Source of the DNA: Bactericera cockerelli
Taxonomy: Eukaryota; Arthropoda; Insecta; Hemiptera; Triozidae
NCBI GenBank assembly: GCA_024516035.1
Contig: CM044961.1
Location: 35,130,953 to 35,194,952 of the forward strand
Direction: 5' to 3'
DNA length: 64,000 nucleotides
This document shows positions 1 to 14,452 of this stretch, piece after piece. Each line of letters starts with the position of its first letter. Position 1 is the first letter of the stretch. Below the pieces are notes generated by a model. The model was not told the DNA's origin. It searched no databases and saw only the letters and a program-made list of their open reading frames with translations. The translations under genes and the position numbers were made by a program.

Positions 1-470
1 ACCTGTACGTGATGAGTCCCCAGTTCTCCATGGCCCCGGCACTGAAGTCTGGAATAGCCACCATGTCTTGTTTGGGCAGGGGGATAGTGCATGTAGGAGT
101 AGCGCTACCCACGTTAACCTCACCCAGCCTGGGTTGGGCCGACACTCAATGTCTATTACCTGTAAGTGATGAGTCCCCAGTTCTCCATGGCCCCGGCACT
201 GAAGTCTGGAATAGCCACCATGTCTTGTTTGGGCAGAGGATAGCGGATGTTGAAGAAGCGCTACCCACGTTAACCTCACCCAGCCTGGGTTGGGGCGACA
301 CGCAATGTCTATTACCTGTATGTGATGAGTCCCCAGTTCTCCATGGCCCCGGCACTGAAGTCTGGAATGGCCACCATGTCTTGTTTGGGCAGAGGATAGC
401 GGATGTTGAAGTAGTGCTACCCACGTTTAACCTCACCCAGCCTGGGTTGGGCCGACACGCAATGTCTATT
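1..470 (-). repeat. Tandem 157-bp repeat made of the 3' part of aminopeptidase exon 6, its donor site and a SINE-tail fragment
   Basis: Three units begin at 1, 158 and 314, and the authentic exon donor at 471 continues the spacing (157, 156, 157 bp). Each unit carries the intron start, an AG/GT donor and the exon 3' part coding for [20 protein letters not shown]. It then switches to a fragment with TTAACCTCACCCAGCCTGGG, the tail sequence of local SINEs. The unit at 1 is the most decayed. The array may continue past the left edge. Confidence 0.9.
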
Positions 471-472
471 AC

Positions 473-621
473 CTGTATGTGATGAGACCCCAGTTCTCCA
501 TGGCCCCGGCACTGAAGTCTGGAATGGCCACCATGTCTTGTTTGGGCAGAGGATAGCGGATGTTAAAGAAGCGCTCGAAGAAGCTGAGGAACTCAGGGCC
601 GGCTTGAGCTGCGAAGTCCAC
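473..621 (-). CDS. Aminopeptidase exon 6 (GAMEN exon)
   Basis: 149 nt, acceptor TCATTCAAG, donor GTAATA, phase 0 to 2. Encodes [20 protein letters not shown], then [20 protein letters not shown] and WGLITY. Only this copy has the whole exon; three further copies at 1-470 lack its first 14 or so codons. Confidence 0.9.
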
Positions 622-883
622 CTTGAATGAGAGCAGTCATCATAGAAATCAGTTAAAATTCATGTTAAACCATTTAACTCCAGGAATAAAAATACTTTCA
701 AACTCAGACAGAATAGAACAAACATAGGCGAATTCTCCCCACTCCAGCGAATGCAAAAATTAGGGAATAATATAGCTGACAAAGTAGATATATTTTTTTG
801 CTGTCAAAATGAGTTATTCATGTGATTTTTATTTTATTTTAATAATATTGTAATAAATGGGAATACCTACATCCCGTCAGTTC

Positions 884-920
<37 letters not shown>

Positions 921-3900
921 AAAAATTGTAATATTTTTTGACATTTTTGGCACGTGAGAAATGTACAGGTAATTATCACATAAAAAGGTGCCTGGTTCCC
1001 CAGGTACCTTAGTGTGATAGCATAAGTGCATACTCGTAGTTATTTTATTTGATTAATTTTAAGTACTTATATATTTATTATGTTATTGTTATTCAAACCA
1101 TTGTAATGAAATGATTGAAATGACTATACTAAAAAAAAGAATAGTTTTTACACAATTGTGTCTACTTAGGAGGCTTCTTCAATCATTCAGATAATCATCT
1201 GTAGTAATAATAATAATAATCTGTACCTGATCGATGACGTCACGACAATCATCTGTACCTGATCAATGACGTCACGACAATCATCTGTACCTGATCAATG
1301 ACGTCACGACAATCATGTGTACCTGATCGATGACGTCACGACGGGCCCAGGTTCGAAACTGGACCTGGCTCGAGTTTTTGTCCGAGGTTCTGGATTCCCG
1401 GAATGTGAAGTCGGACACGATGAAAGCTACCAGATAGGTGGACATGGGAACTGAGCGCTGGAACACATCCAGTGACCAGCCGGGCTTGTCAGCTCTGAGG
1501 AGAAGCAAGGGTTATTATTATTAGTATGAAAGCTACCAGATAGGTGGACATGGGAACTGAGCGCTGGAACACATCCAGTGACCAGCCAGGCTTGTCAGCT
1601 CTGAGGAGAAGCAAGGGTTATTATTATTAGTATGAAAGCTACCAGATAGGTGGACATAGGAACTGAGCGCTGGAACACATCCAGTGACCAGCCAGGCTTG
1701 TCAGCTCTGAGGAGAAGCAAGGGTTATTATTATTATTAGTATGAAAGCTACCAGATAGGTGGACATGGGAACTGAGCGCTGGAACACATCCAGTGACCAG
1801 CCGGGCTTGTCAGCTCTGAGGAGAAGCAAGGGTTATTATTATTATTAGTATGAAAGCTACCAGATAGGTGGACATGGGAACTGAGCGCTGGAACACATCC
1901 AGTGACCAGCCGGGCTTGTCAGCTCTGAGGAGAAGAAGAACAATAAAATAGTACCTGAGAGTTCATAGAACTAGTGGTTCTGTGAACTGTAAATCTCACA
2001 CAGAATCAACTATCGCATTATAAATCTTCAATCAAGTATGAGGACATCGATACCTTTCATTCAATACCCCACTCGATAGGTTTTAATTAAAAAATATCAA
2101 TCCGCCCTCTTTTTTTGGCCTTTTTTCGATTTTTTACCACAACCCTTTCACGGCCACGGCCCCTTAGCTTTCACGGTCACCAAATTTTACTACTGAACTC
2201 AAATATATTTTTCAACCACTCTACAAAATTTCAAGAGCCTTGCTTTATTCAATAAAAATAGAAAAATCGTTTTCAATTTTCACCAAAACGGCCTTCATTT
2301 GGCCCCGAGTGACCTTATTCTGCATAAAAATTAATGGTAAAATTCTACTACCCCAATGAACATGTATACAAAATTTTATCTATTTTGAAGAGTCCGCTCC
2401 AGAGTTATGTCACAGGTCTACCACCAACAGCCAGACAGACAAACGAAAGCCAAATCGTCCAGTATGGAAGTTAAAACAGAACCTCACTTAGTGAGGTTAT
2501 GTCGCTTCGGTTAATCAAATGTAAACGGCCACAACGGAGTCCCGAAAATCGTCTATATCAAGCTGTAGGTACCAGGGTCTAGGGTCTAGGCCAGGGTCCT
2601 CGTTGTGGCCGCCTACTAACGGAGGCCTATACCCAGGACCCTGGGGTAGACCCAGTACCACGTAAATTAATCTAACCATGTAAGCGGCCACAACGGAGTC
2701 CCGAAAATCGTCTGTAAGCTGTAGTTACCAGGGTCTGAGGTCAATGGTGTAGCGCAGGGGTGCTCAACCTTTACAGAAGAAGATCTACTATAAAGTGTCT
2801 GATAATCAATGCGATTGACCGGTCGATCGCGATTGACTGGTTGGGCAGCCCTGGTGTAGGGTATATGCCAGGGTCCTCGTTGTGGCACCTACTTAGTCTC
2901 AAAGAAAAACTTGTCACTACAACAACACCACCACCAACAACAAAAAATTAACCCTTACATGTCTTCCGTCCGCTCCAGGGGCATGTTGCTGAGGGAGGTG
3001 AAGGGGGCTGGGTGGCCGAGGCTGATGCTGTAGGTGGCTTTCCAGGCAGGCTCGTCGAAACAGGGGAAGGCGCGGCGGGCGTCGATGGATTCGAACTGGG
3101 TGGTGGCCAGCCATCTGGAAGAGAAGAGAATTGAGAAATTAGTTAGGAAATTACGTGAAGACGGAAAGCGACCTGGTAGTAATACGAACATTTTTTTAAG
3201 TTTCCATGTATTTATATTTCACAAATAAGCATCTTCAACAAATAATGAGGGTATACCCACCTTCAAAAGATAAAAAACCCTCGCGATGCTTGCTGTTTTC
3301 AGCCCCACTCAGTCTGGGTGAGGTTAATTTGAGTAGCTTTGTGAATTTCCAGCAAATGGAAGGTAAAAACCCCGCGTTATATGACCCTGCAGTTGAAAGT
3401 GACGTTAAACCAAAAAATATTATGTCTATTATGATTGAACTCATACCTCGTGAGGAAAAATGAGTAGCTGCTTTAATGAGAGCAGCGACCAGTGGCGGAA
3501 TTATAGGCAAAAATAAGATATTAGGATATTCAAAGATATGGAAAAAGTCCTATAATTCTGCGCTACCCACTAAAAATTGTGATATAATAACACAAAGAAA
3601 CACATTATCAGTATAAACAGAAAAGTGAGAAGTTGTACTGGATGTACAAAAAAATAAAAAAAGTTGTATTATTATTATGATTGAATAAACTCACTCAGTG
3701 GTGTTGGTAGCTTTGTTGGTATAGCTACTTCTGTAGAACCCGGACAATCCTTCGTTCAGAACTCCGTCGAACGAGATTTCCACTGCAAACAGAATAATAC
3801 GATAATAATAAATAAAAAAAAGTTTAAATAGTTATCATATTTGGGTGAATCACTTTCGTGATATCACAACTTTACTAGTCAAACTCGCTTCACTAGAACT

Positions 3901-6900
3901 ACTCTAAAACCGGGACTTGAACCACCGACCTCCAGGTTACAAGTCCACCGTTTTATCGATCAAACGGTGGTCGGTTGAATAATACAATAACATGATTACA
4001 ATTTTCTTTTCAAATTTCAGCAAATACGGCCTTGAATAATGGCTGTATGGAATTTTTGTCAACTGCCAAAAATTAAAATAAATCAATAATACCTAATTCA
4101 CCATTTCGATATTTCAATAAACCTAAGTTGATATGACATTGATTATTAAAAAGTTTAAGTTATCATATTTACCTATACCTTTACATCTATGCCATTCCAG
4201 AAACGGAAAAACTCGGTTTTTCGGTTTTTATTTTCGTTTTTTTTATGATTATTTTTTTTGTAGATTTCGGGGGGGGGGGGGGGATCCGGACACCGCTGAC
4301 CCCCCCCTCCCCCCTAAATACGGCCTTGCTCTAAATAAATGACTTATGTGGAAGAGGAAGTGTTGCACTATATGCACTACGTACATAAAACGAAAGAGTG
4401 CTCAAAATACCGAGCTTCTTTGAGAGGGAAAGGAGAGATGATTGAGAAGAACTAATAAGGAATAAGCCGACCTCCGTGGCTCAGTGGTTAAGAGCATTTG
4501 TTGCTAACCCGGAGGTTGCGGGTTCGAATCCCGGCCGAAGCGGAAAATTCTGACCGAGTTTTTCCGTTTCCGGAGTGACATGGATGTAAAGATAAAGTGC
4601 CCTGAAGTACTGCGAAAGCGGTTCCGGGGCACATATATGTATACCTTTTCAAAAAAAAAGGAATAATAAGAAAAGACGAAAGACAAAAAAAAGAAACAGG
4701 GTTAAGAAGAGTAGTAAAGGAAATATGAAATTATTATGAAGCCAATTAATTCATCACTTGAAGCCTATAAAAGAAAATGCAAGATACCCTTTAACTTATC
4801 CAATTAATTTTAAGATAGGTGCAATAATAATTTTTAGAAAATTCAGGAATCCAGACAGCGGAAGAACCTTTTTCTCACGAGACAGAAGAAAATCATTTTC
4901 TTTTACGACATTTTGAGATGATATTTTGAGGAATGATACTTTTAAGCAGCCCCTAAACGATCAATATATTGATCAATACGTATTGAAAAGCTATATTGAA
5001 CGTCTGGGGCTGCTAGAAATGTTTCAATACAATTAGAAACTTTAAGGGCGAAATTAATAGACAAATTCTATATCTCAAGTCATTGCTAATCGTCGGTTTT
5101 CCTTATCTTACACAGTACGCAATCCGTGACTTAGCGCCACAGAGGTATTACAAAAACTTCTATTAATTCCGCCCTAAGTCTTTCACTTCATGTACATACC
5201 TACCTATATTACACGGGGATCATTATACGAGTATCCACGAAAGTTGAGGTGGAATTAATAGACGTTTTTGTAATACCTTTGTGCAGACATGTCTAGATTT
5301 TGCGTATCTGTTTTCTTAGATAGGGAAAACTAATTCTAAGTCATGGCTTGAGAGCTTGATTTTGTCTATTAATTTCACCGTAAGTTTTCTAAAGTCCAAA
5401 GTCCCTTTAAATAATATAATAGTTTGTAATGAGTTTTATCTTACCCAATTTTCAGAATATTCTTCTGAAAATCCTCAAGAAAGTCCCATTAGATAGCGCA
5501 AGTAATTAATTTTTTTTTTGTAAATTGTGTATAATGTTATGTTAAACAACACAGTAAATATATGAATTGAATTGATTAAACTATATAACAAATATTCCAT
5601 CTAATGAATTTGTGAAAGGGAATGAGCCCGCAATGCTGGCTGCATTCCTCCTCTGAATGACCAGGCTCAAACGTTGGCTGAGGTAGCATGCTGCTCTTCC
5701 ATCTCCTAGATTGTTAAAGGCCGAATATCGTCACTGAGATATAGTATAGACAGTATCCCTGGGGTTCACCAAAGGGTGAACCCCAGGGATATAATTTTGA
5801 CACTGGACAAACAAAGGGTTAGAAAGCAGAAGGCATGCATTTTTTAACAGGTCAATTTCCTTTACTCGTCGAATTTACGTCTTAGTTACGTCGGTAACTA
5901 TCTTGTCCCCAAGTTTGGTAACTATCTTGTCCCCATGTTTGGTAACTATCTTGTCCCCATGTTTGGTAACTATCTTGTCCCCAAGTTTGGTAACTATCTT
6001 GCCCCCAAGTTTGGTAACTATCTTGTCCCCAAGTTTGGTAACTATCTTGTCCCCAAGTTTGGTAACTATCTTTTCCCCAAGTTTGGTAACTATCTTGTCC
6101 CCAAGTTTGGTTTCTATCTTGTCATAAGTTTAGTTACTATCTTGACCCTAAGTTTGGTAACTATCTTGTCCCCAAGCTTGGTATCTATCTTGTCTCCAAG
6201 TTTGGTTTCTATCTTGTCATAAGTTTGGGAACTATCTTGTCCCCAAGTTTGGTAAATATCTTGTCCCCATGTTCGGTAACTATCTTGTCCCAAGTTTGGT
6301 AAGTATCTTGACCCCAAGTTTGTTAACTATCTTTTACCAAGTTTCGTGAAACAAGAGTTGGATACACCTACTTTATTTATGCATAATTGTACAAGAGCTG
6401 ATACACCTACCTTATAGACGGGGAGCTAGCTAATGATTTCTTACGCATAAGGCACAAAATTTCAACCCCCTAGGTATGATCATCACTGGTATAGTTAAGT
6501 GGTTAACTTGCTAGTCTGGTAATCCAGGTAACATATTGATCCGTTTGTCTAAATCTCAACCAGTGCATGAATTTTTCTTCATTCATTTGAGTTTGTAACC
6601 ACATAATAATAAAACTCTGAGGTTTAGTTGGTAGAAAAAATGTTTTGAGCATTAACCTCGCCTGGTGGTTACCTTCCTCTAAAGAGTGTTGTTATTATTA
6701 TATGATGATGTGGAATGATCTAAGGACTTAGAAAAGCGCAATAATGTTGCCTCCGAGTTTCGTAAAATAAATGCTGATACAAAAATACCTTATGTATGCA
6801 TATTATAAGTAGTTATGTCTGTATAGTTGAATCTGGATAAAAGAGAACTCACGGGACCGGAAATGTTTTCTCTTATATCCCAGGTTTCTCTTAAAAGAGT

Positions 6901-9900
6901 TTATTTTCCCTCGTAGGAGAGGTAAATTTGACCTGGACAATGTTCTCTTATGCCCAGGTTTGACTTTAAAGGAAGGTATGCAATTGTGTATGTATAAGGA
7001 AGATAGGTATACGTACTGTATAGTGTATATGTATAAGTATCTAAAGTGACCTTTGACCTTTGGGCCTCAGGAGGGCCATTAGGTTGTTGTTGTGAATGGA
7101 GAATGAATTGTGACTCCAGAAGATAAGATAGCAGAGATTTTCAGGATTTTTAATAATATGAAGATGAGGAGAATGAGAAACTAGAAGAAGAAGAGAAAGA
7201 TTAAAATTAAGAAAAAGTGAATTTTTTATTGTTTACATAAAAAAAAACGCCGAATTTAGAAATTAGCCGAATATATTCACCGCATAGTACCTACTTGTGA
7301 GATTTACATACATTGTGTTTAATTTTTTTTTTAACCATACCGGGTGGACTATAAAAATCATCAACAAATACAGTGTGACTCACCCGTGTACTCCCGATTC
7401 GGCACGAAGGGCTGGGCGAAAGTGGCCGAATAGATCTCGGTCTCCGCGTTGTACTTGTGAGATACAGGGTGGTCCGGTGACGCGTCCGATGAGGGGTCGG
7501 CCGCCATCTTGACGCTACGGGCGATGGTGTCGTGGTCTAGCGTGAGGTTGTTCATGTGAAGGACCAGGTCGTTGGTTTGTTCCAGACAGAGAATCTAGAA
7601 ACAGGAAAAGGTTCTGATCATCATCATAGGGTGGCGTCATCGTAAACGATGGTAGCCAGACAGTGGAGGAATGACTCAGCACTTCTACCACTGTCTTTAC
7701 AAGAAGGCTAATAATTGATAAGGGCCCCCAGAACCAAGCCAATGCTGGTCTACTCCCTGTTTATAGTCCCCCAGCCAGTCCCCCAGTCTTATCAGCATCA
7801 CTTAAATTAATAAACAAAATCCATAATTTAAGTCATTCCTTAGCATTGGTTTTCCCTATATTATACTGTACGCAATTCGAGACTTAGAGCCACAGAGGTA
7901 TTACATCAAAAACGTTTCTGAATATCACGCTTATTATTCTTATTTCTTAGAATAACATTTTCTTTATTTAAGAAGGTATATTTAGGTACTTATTTTTAAA
8001 TTTTACAAAGGGTTTCTCAAAATTCTCAAATATTTTTTTATGATTTTCGTTTTGTCCAGTGAATATTTTTTTTGTATCGCATTAAAACTTTGTGTTGTAG
8101 GTACGTACGTGTATGACCGTAGACGCATTCAATATTTCAATGTGGTGACGATGTGGTGACGATATTAGGCATATTTCCTCTACATACGAGTACTATTATC
8201 TATTAATAGTTTGAAAGTATGTACATTGTACATAGCTAATAGTATGTACGTACATACATGTACAATGTACATAGCTAATAGTATGTGCAACTTGTAGTAG
8301 TTACTTTTATCTACTGAACTACCCTGAACCTGCCCTTTACAGAAAAAGATTACCACAATAACATTGAGAAACAGCATAGTGATAAAGAAATCAATAAAAA
8401 CGAGATGCATGATTTTTATGTTACCTAGACTTTTCTGGTTAGTTTGTACGGACACACGTACAAGCTCAAATAAATCAGATTTTTTTTTTAAATCGAAAAG
8501 CTAAAGAATGTTATGCCTATAATACCTAAATAAATAAATCTTTCTTTGGACTAAAAAATAATACATACATGAAAGCAATGAGTACCAACACATAAGAAGA
8601 ACTGATTCCAATTCAGCGTATTTGCTGAGCCTAATGCCTTGCTTTTATCTTTCAATAAAAGAAGGTAATTGCGCCCCGCAACCGCTTTCGCATTACTTCA
8701 GGGTACTTTAACTTTACATCCATGTCATTCCAGAAACGGAAAAACTCGGTCAGAATTTTTCGCTCTGCCGGAATTCGAACCCTCAAACTCCATATCAGTA
8801 ACCAATGTTCTTGACCACTGAGCCAAGGAATTCAATACCTACCTAGGAATGTAATGCTTCCCAAGTATGTGAATCTTCATTTTCCAGATTAGAGTATTGT
8901 GAGTTTGCGACAAAATCTTATTATTGCTTAGTTTTTTGAGGCCCTAATTCCGCCAAAATCGAGCCTTTTTTTAAATTAAATTTTGTGTAATAAGACACAA
9001 TAAACAGTACCAACCAACGCAACGTTGCAACAGCAACAAACGTCTGGAAGTATTTTGAAGGAAATATGGAAGTACTTTGACCCCCATTGAGATTAAATTT
9101 GGTGGCGGGATACAAGAAAAAAAAAGAGTTGGTAGTTATTATGAAGTTAAAGAGTATAAAAACAAGTAGAAAAGTTTTTTTTTATATGTAAATTTTGAAA
9201 GTAAAGTAAATCAAGAAGAGACCAAGAAGTGGTTCAAGTATATCTTTAGGGCAGAGTTTTTTTTTCATCTCTGTTTACATGCAACAGTAATGCTGCAATT
9301 ACGTAAACAGGTTTGAGGGACACTGCATACAGACTAAAGACCTATATCCAGGCCCTCTCTACATCTTTGTTTAAATTGTTCCAAAGTGAGTTCGAGATCC
9401 AAATTTGCACTGTTACAATAATAATTAAATATTATTAGAGAGGAGATGAGTGGTGATTCCAGGTATACAGGAGAATAGTTTCTTGGAATATGGAAATACT
9501 GAGTTAGTGATCGTTCTCTCAGTGACAGTTGTAAATTAGGCACTTTAATCAGTATTTTCTCAATTAGCCCTGGACTTAAAGAGCTAAAGAGCCTAAAAGA
9601 AAAAAAAAAGAAGAAAAAAAAAGGAATCATGCCAGTGGTAATAATTTTTGTAATGTTATTTGGTTAGTTAGGATGCATTTTTTAGTTCTGTTATTATTAT
9701 ATTTTTTTTCTGATCTCATAGTATACCTTCACATTAATATACAGGGTGACCCCACCCCCAATATGTTAGGTGCTCTAGAACACTAACGGCTGGATAAGAT
9801 AAGTTTAAGGTAAATTTTAAATTCTTCATAAGTTTTTTCTTTCTTTTTTAACATACAAAATCGTGTTTTGTATAAATGGACACGAGTCCGTAAAATTTAA

Positions 9901-12900
9901 AGAAAAAGAAGAAGAAAAAAAAAAAAAAAAAAAAAAAACAGTAACGAGAACCGTAGATAATTGTTAGAAAAACTTATGAAATTATCTCAATCAGATCTTT
10001 CAAACAAATTGCTACTCAACCCTTTCTGATAATGTTAGTTTTGGACTTACTGAACATGCTGATCGAGGGTGAGCCCACCCTGTATGTATTAATTTTATCA
10101 TTCTAGTTTTGGACTGGCTGTAAATGCCGCCTGCGGGAAGGTTTTGTCTGTATATATTTTTTTTATTATGTTAGTTTTGGATTTACTGTACAAACTGTAC
10201 ATGCTGATCGAGGATGGGGCCACCCTCTATATTATATTTTTTTATTATTGTAAGAATTAAGTATTATAATACTATTACACTCATTTTAGTTCTAACCATA
10301 ATAAAGGAATGTTTATACGTGCAATTCGTGCATCTTGTAGGAATACATACAACAATGTATAGAAACTTTAAACCTGACCCTGTATACATGTGACCTTTAT
10401 TAACATCTTCAGACGTCCCGATAAGTCCCATGGGCCATGAAACTGAATACTGAGGACTCACTGATCTTAAGGTCAGACAGTAAATGTGATGGTCCAATCG
10501 AGGAGACATCAGTTCGATTCCCGGTCAGGGACAAATCACATGGTGACCTCAAGTCTGGCAGAGAGACTGAGGGCGGAATTAATGGACGTTTTTGTAATAC
10601 CTCTGTGGCGCTAAGTCTCGGATTGCGTACTGTGTCAGATAGGGAAACCGACGCTAAGCAATGACTTAAGGTATCGATTGTGTCTATTAATTTCACCCTA
10701 ATAGACGCTTTTGTAATACCTCTGTGGCGCTAAGGTTCGGATTGCGTACTGTGTCAGATAGGGAAAAAACGACGCGCTTAGCAATGACTTGTGATATTGA
10801 ATCTGTCTATTAATTTCATTGTGAGATTAATGCTCAAAGCATTTCCTACCACCAAACCCTCAGAGTCTTATTATTATGTGGTCACAAACTCAAATGAATG
10901 AGGAAAACCAACGGATCCCTACGCTACCTGGATTACCAGACTAGCGCGATCACCACTTGACTACCACTGAATGTTTTTGTTTATGTTTATGATCCTGTTA
11001 TACTGGTCCATGAATGTGACCACTAAACACTAACGGTAGACCACAGATGATAAGTCCATAATTTATAGCTTGTAGTCTTACTGAAATACCATTATGACTT
11101 TTACCTTAATCTAGAATATCTCCCTAAAGAACATCTTCAGTAAATATAATAAGCAAGATTTATGGTATCACTAAAAAACATGATAAGAAATTAAGAAAGA
11201 TTTAAAACATAAATTCAGCTAACACCACGACATGCTCACTAAATCCCCGTCCTGAATAATACATATCAGAACTTAAAACCTAATCAGAACTTAAAACCTG
11301 ATCAGAAGCTCAACAATAAACAAAGTGTTTACAGTGTGGCACTTAGACTAAGGGCGGAATTAATGAACGCTGCTTTTTTTTAATACCAAGTAAAAAAAAT
11401 TTAATAAACATAAACTCATTTTTTCTCCTTGATATTTAATTTCTGATCGTTTCTTTAATTATTCTTTTCTGACGGGTCAATCATAATTATAAGTCAAGAC
11501 TATAAACATTAAACAACCCTTTTAGAATAATTCTGGTAAAATCCGTTCAGTAGTTTCCGAGATTTGCGCGTTACAAGGAATATTTCTAACAGCCCGATAG
11601 ACATACTCGTACACAAAACCAATATTGCTCAGGAGGTTATGAAACGTCCAGATATAAAAATAATTGAAATCAGAGCAAAAATATATTTTTTTTTTCGAAA
11701 ACAAACAGAATACTTCCGATTTCTAATATTAGAAATTCATCGAAGTACTTTTAGAAGTAAAAATCAAAATTATTATAGACAATGTTATTATAGATTAGGT
11801 AGATATTATAGACAGAGATCTCAGAGGAGTAGGTACCATTTTTTTTTTTTTTTTTTTTTGAAGCAATGGAAACAAACCCCGGAACCTTCACCAGGCATTA
11901 TTTCGGGGCAAGGAGTAGGTACCTAGCTATGTCAAACTAATACGTGTACAACTAATAAAAATATTTATTGCAATAAAAAACATCACTAAACTTATTTATG
12001 TTCCGCACGTGATATATTTGACAAGAATCTAGATTGTTTTGTAGGAAGGACACCGAATTCGCCTATTTCTGAGGCACAACAATAGATATCTCTACCTGAT
12101 TGGGAATTCCAGTCAAGTATTAATTTTATCGTTGTTCTGGTATATGCCATTGTTTTTAAATAATTATTATTTTCGAGTATATTTCTATCTATGTTGTTGT
12201 TGTTGTTTTTGTGGCAGGGGGGTGATGGTCTCCAGCCAATTTTTTTTAATTTTATTATTATTATAAACTGGTTGGAGTTAAAGAAGGGAAGTACCAATTA
12301 TCACACCGACCTCTCTTCTGATCTATTGTGACCAGTTGATTCTAATTCTCATGTACGTCCTGATTTGAAGTAGTCAGGACGAGGATTTTACCCTCCATTC
12401 GCTGGAAATCATACCAGCTACCCATGTTAACCTCACCAACCTGGGTAGGGCCGGAAACGCCAGCCTCACACGTTTAAATGAAACAGAATTTTCGTCGCAA
12501 AGTCTGCCCCAACCGAGAGTCGAACTCGGGAACTCTGGACTACGGGCGGTAGTCACAACCGATATATTGTGTATATTTCGCAATCAGCTAAAATGCTGTC
12601 TGCATCTTTGTTTAATGTTATTTAATAAATAAAACATTTATTTAGGGACAAGGACTTCGATTGTTATGGACCTCTCTTTAAATTAATTTTCATTAAAAAA
12701 AGAACATTTGTGTATCTCCCACGAAGAAACACATTTATTCTTTATTAAATAAAGGTAAAGTAAATTTTATTTTTGCTGATGTCTTAGTATTTATTTGAGA
12801 AACAACCATCTGTATAAGAAAGAACCATTTTGTATTGTTTATCGGACTTATCAATAGGCACCTCTGCTCACTAACTAACAATTACTTAATTATGGACGAT

Positions 12901-14391
12901 TGATTATTTGAATTATTCACAGAACCTGGTTATGTAGCGTGTCATGAATCACGTTCACTCAATTACAGTGGAAACCACTGAATCTGCAGAAGTAATGATA
13001 AGAGACAGCGCGAACGACCCACACTCCACCAGTGGTGTTAAAGCGCCTAACAGAAAAAACAAACGATAAGAGAAGCCAGCGTCGTTGAATGCACCGGTTC
13101 TCGTAGGATCACCGAAGTTAAGCAATGTCCAGCGAGGTGAAGACTTCGTGATGCTGACATTCCGGCTCAACCCAGGCCGGGTGAGGTTAATGTGGGTAGC
13201 AGGTTTGTGAGTTTCGTGCGAATGAAGGGTAACACCTTCGTCGCGATATGACCATGCAGTTGAAAGCGACGTTAAACCCCCAAAAAAATGATAAGAGAGA
13301 GTTAAGAAGAGAGAGAGAGAGAGAGGAGAGAGAGGGGAGAGAGAGAATTGAATTTTGAATTTTTGAATTTGAATAGATTCTTTATTTCATATATTCATGT
13401 GATTACAGTAATATTGACACCTCCTAAGATAATTCTACCTTATTTGGAGGTGGGCTCCTCTCTATTTAGATAAAAGAATATATTTTATATTGGTCGTGCA
13501 AAAAAAAGAATTATACAGTAGGTATTGAATTATAAAAAATAATTATGTATGTATCTTGACTTGTGGATATAATGTAAGAGTTACACAAGCAAACTCTCCG
13601 TTTTACAAGTTCATATTTTTTGTTTCTTTAAGATTCCAGACTTAGATTATTCTAAACCAAATTCGCCTCTTTTTGAAACCATATAGGTACCTGGTTAATA
13701 TGGTATGGATTTAATTTTCTATTATAGAAATATATTACAGTTATAAGTCAAAATGAATGCTAAAACATGTAAGTATTATAAGATATCTATAGTTAACAAT
13801 ATTAGGGAACAGGTATATTTATACATCATCTGTATGAAAATCTCTCCGTCCGAGTGGTTTGCACTCGGTCTAGCCTAGCTTGTAGTAGATATTCGGGTTC
13901 GACTCCCGGTTTTGCAATGTTGTTTGAACAAGAAATTTGTTTGTTAGACCTTATAAGTATTAATTTCTTGTAGATAGGTTTTCCTGTTGTGAATAATTGA
14001 ATAAGCTTTTTAAAAGTTTATTTGTTATCAGTCAGTAAACTCTTCTTGATTTTTTGCTTTACTATAATCCTGTCCTTCTCCTCCAGAAAGTCCTGGCAGT
14101 AGTGATTGAGTAAGCTTGGTATAACATACTCAAGTCTGCGATCTCCATAGAGCTTAGTATAAACGTGAGGCCGTCTAAATCTCTGCAGGCGAAGAGAATA
14201 AGGTTGGTCGGTCCGCTGTCTATATTCTTCCTTATGAAAGTTCATACACAAAAGTATTTGACTGGAAAGCTGGTCTGGGGTCATTATAGGTAGCTTTTTG
14301 TTATTGTGAAACAGGAACTTCTGAATTCTGAATGAAAGAGATGAAAGAGAGAAAGAGAGAGATGAAAGAGAATGAGAGAGAGAGAGAGGAG

Positions 14392-14452
<61 letters not shown>

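Noticed and set aside
9..482. A 157-codon plus-strand frame with three similar repeats
   Set aside because: It is the antisense of the duplicated aminopeptidase exon 6 array.
5903..6317. Open frames encoding an octapeptide repeat on both strands
   Set aside because: They follow from a 24-bp minisatellite unit without stops. All frames stay open and there is no start context, conserved flank or splice support.
5895..6345. CRISPR-like array
   Set aside because: The units are directly adjacent with no spacers, and the genome is eukaryotic.
7515..7742. Minus-strand frame overlapping aminopeptidase exon 2 and extending upstream
   Set aside because: It uses a different frame from the exon. The acceptor at 7595 and M1 homology define the real boundary.
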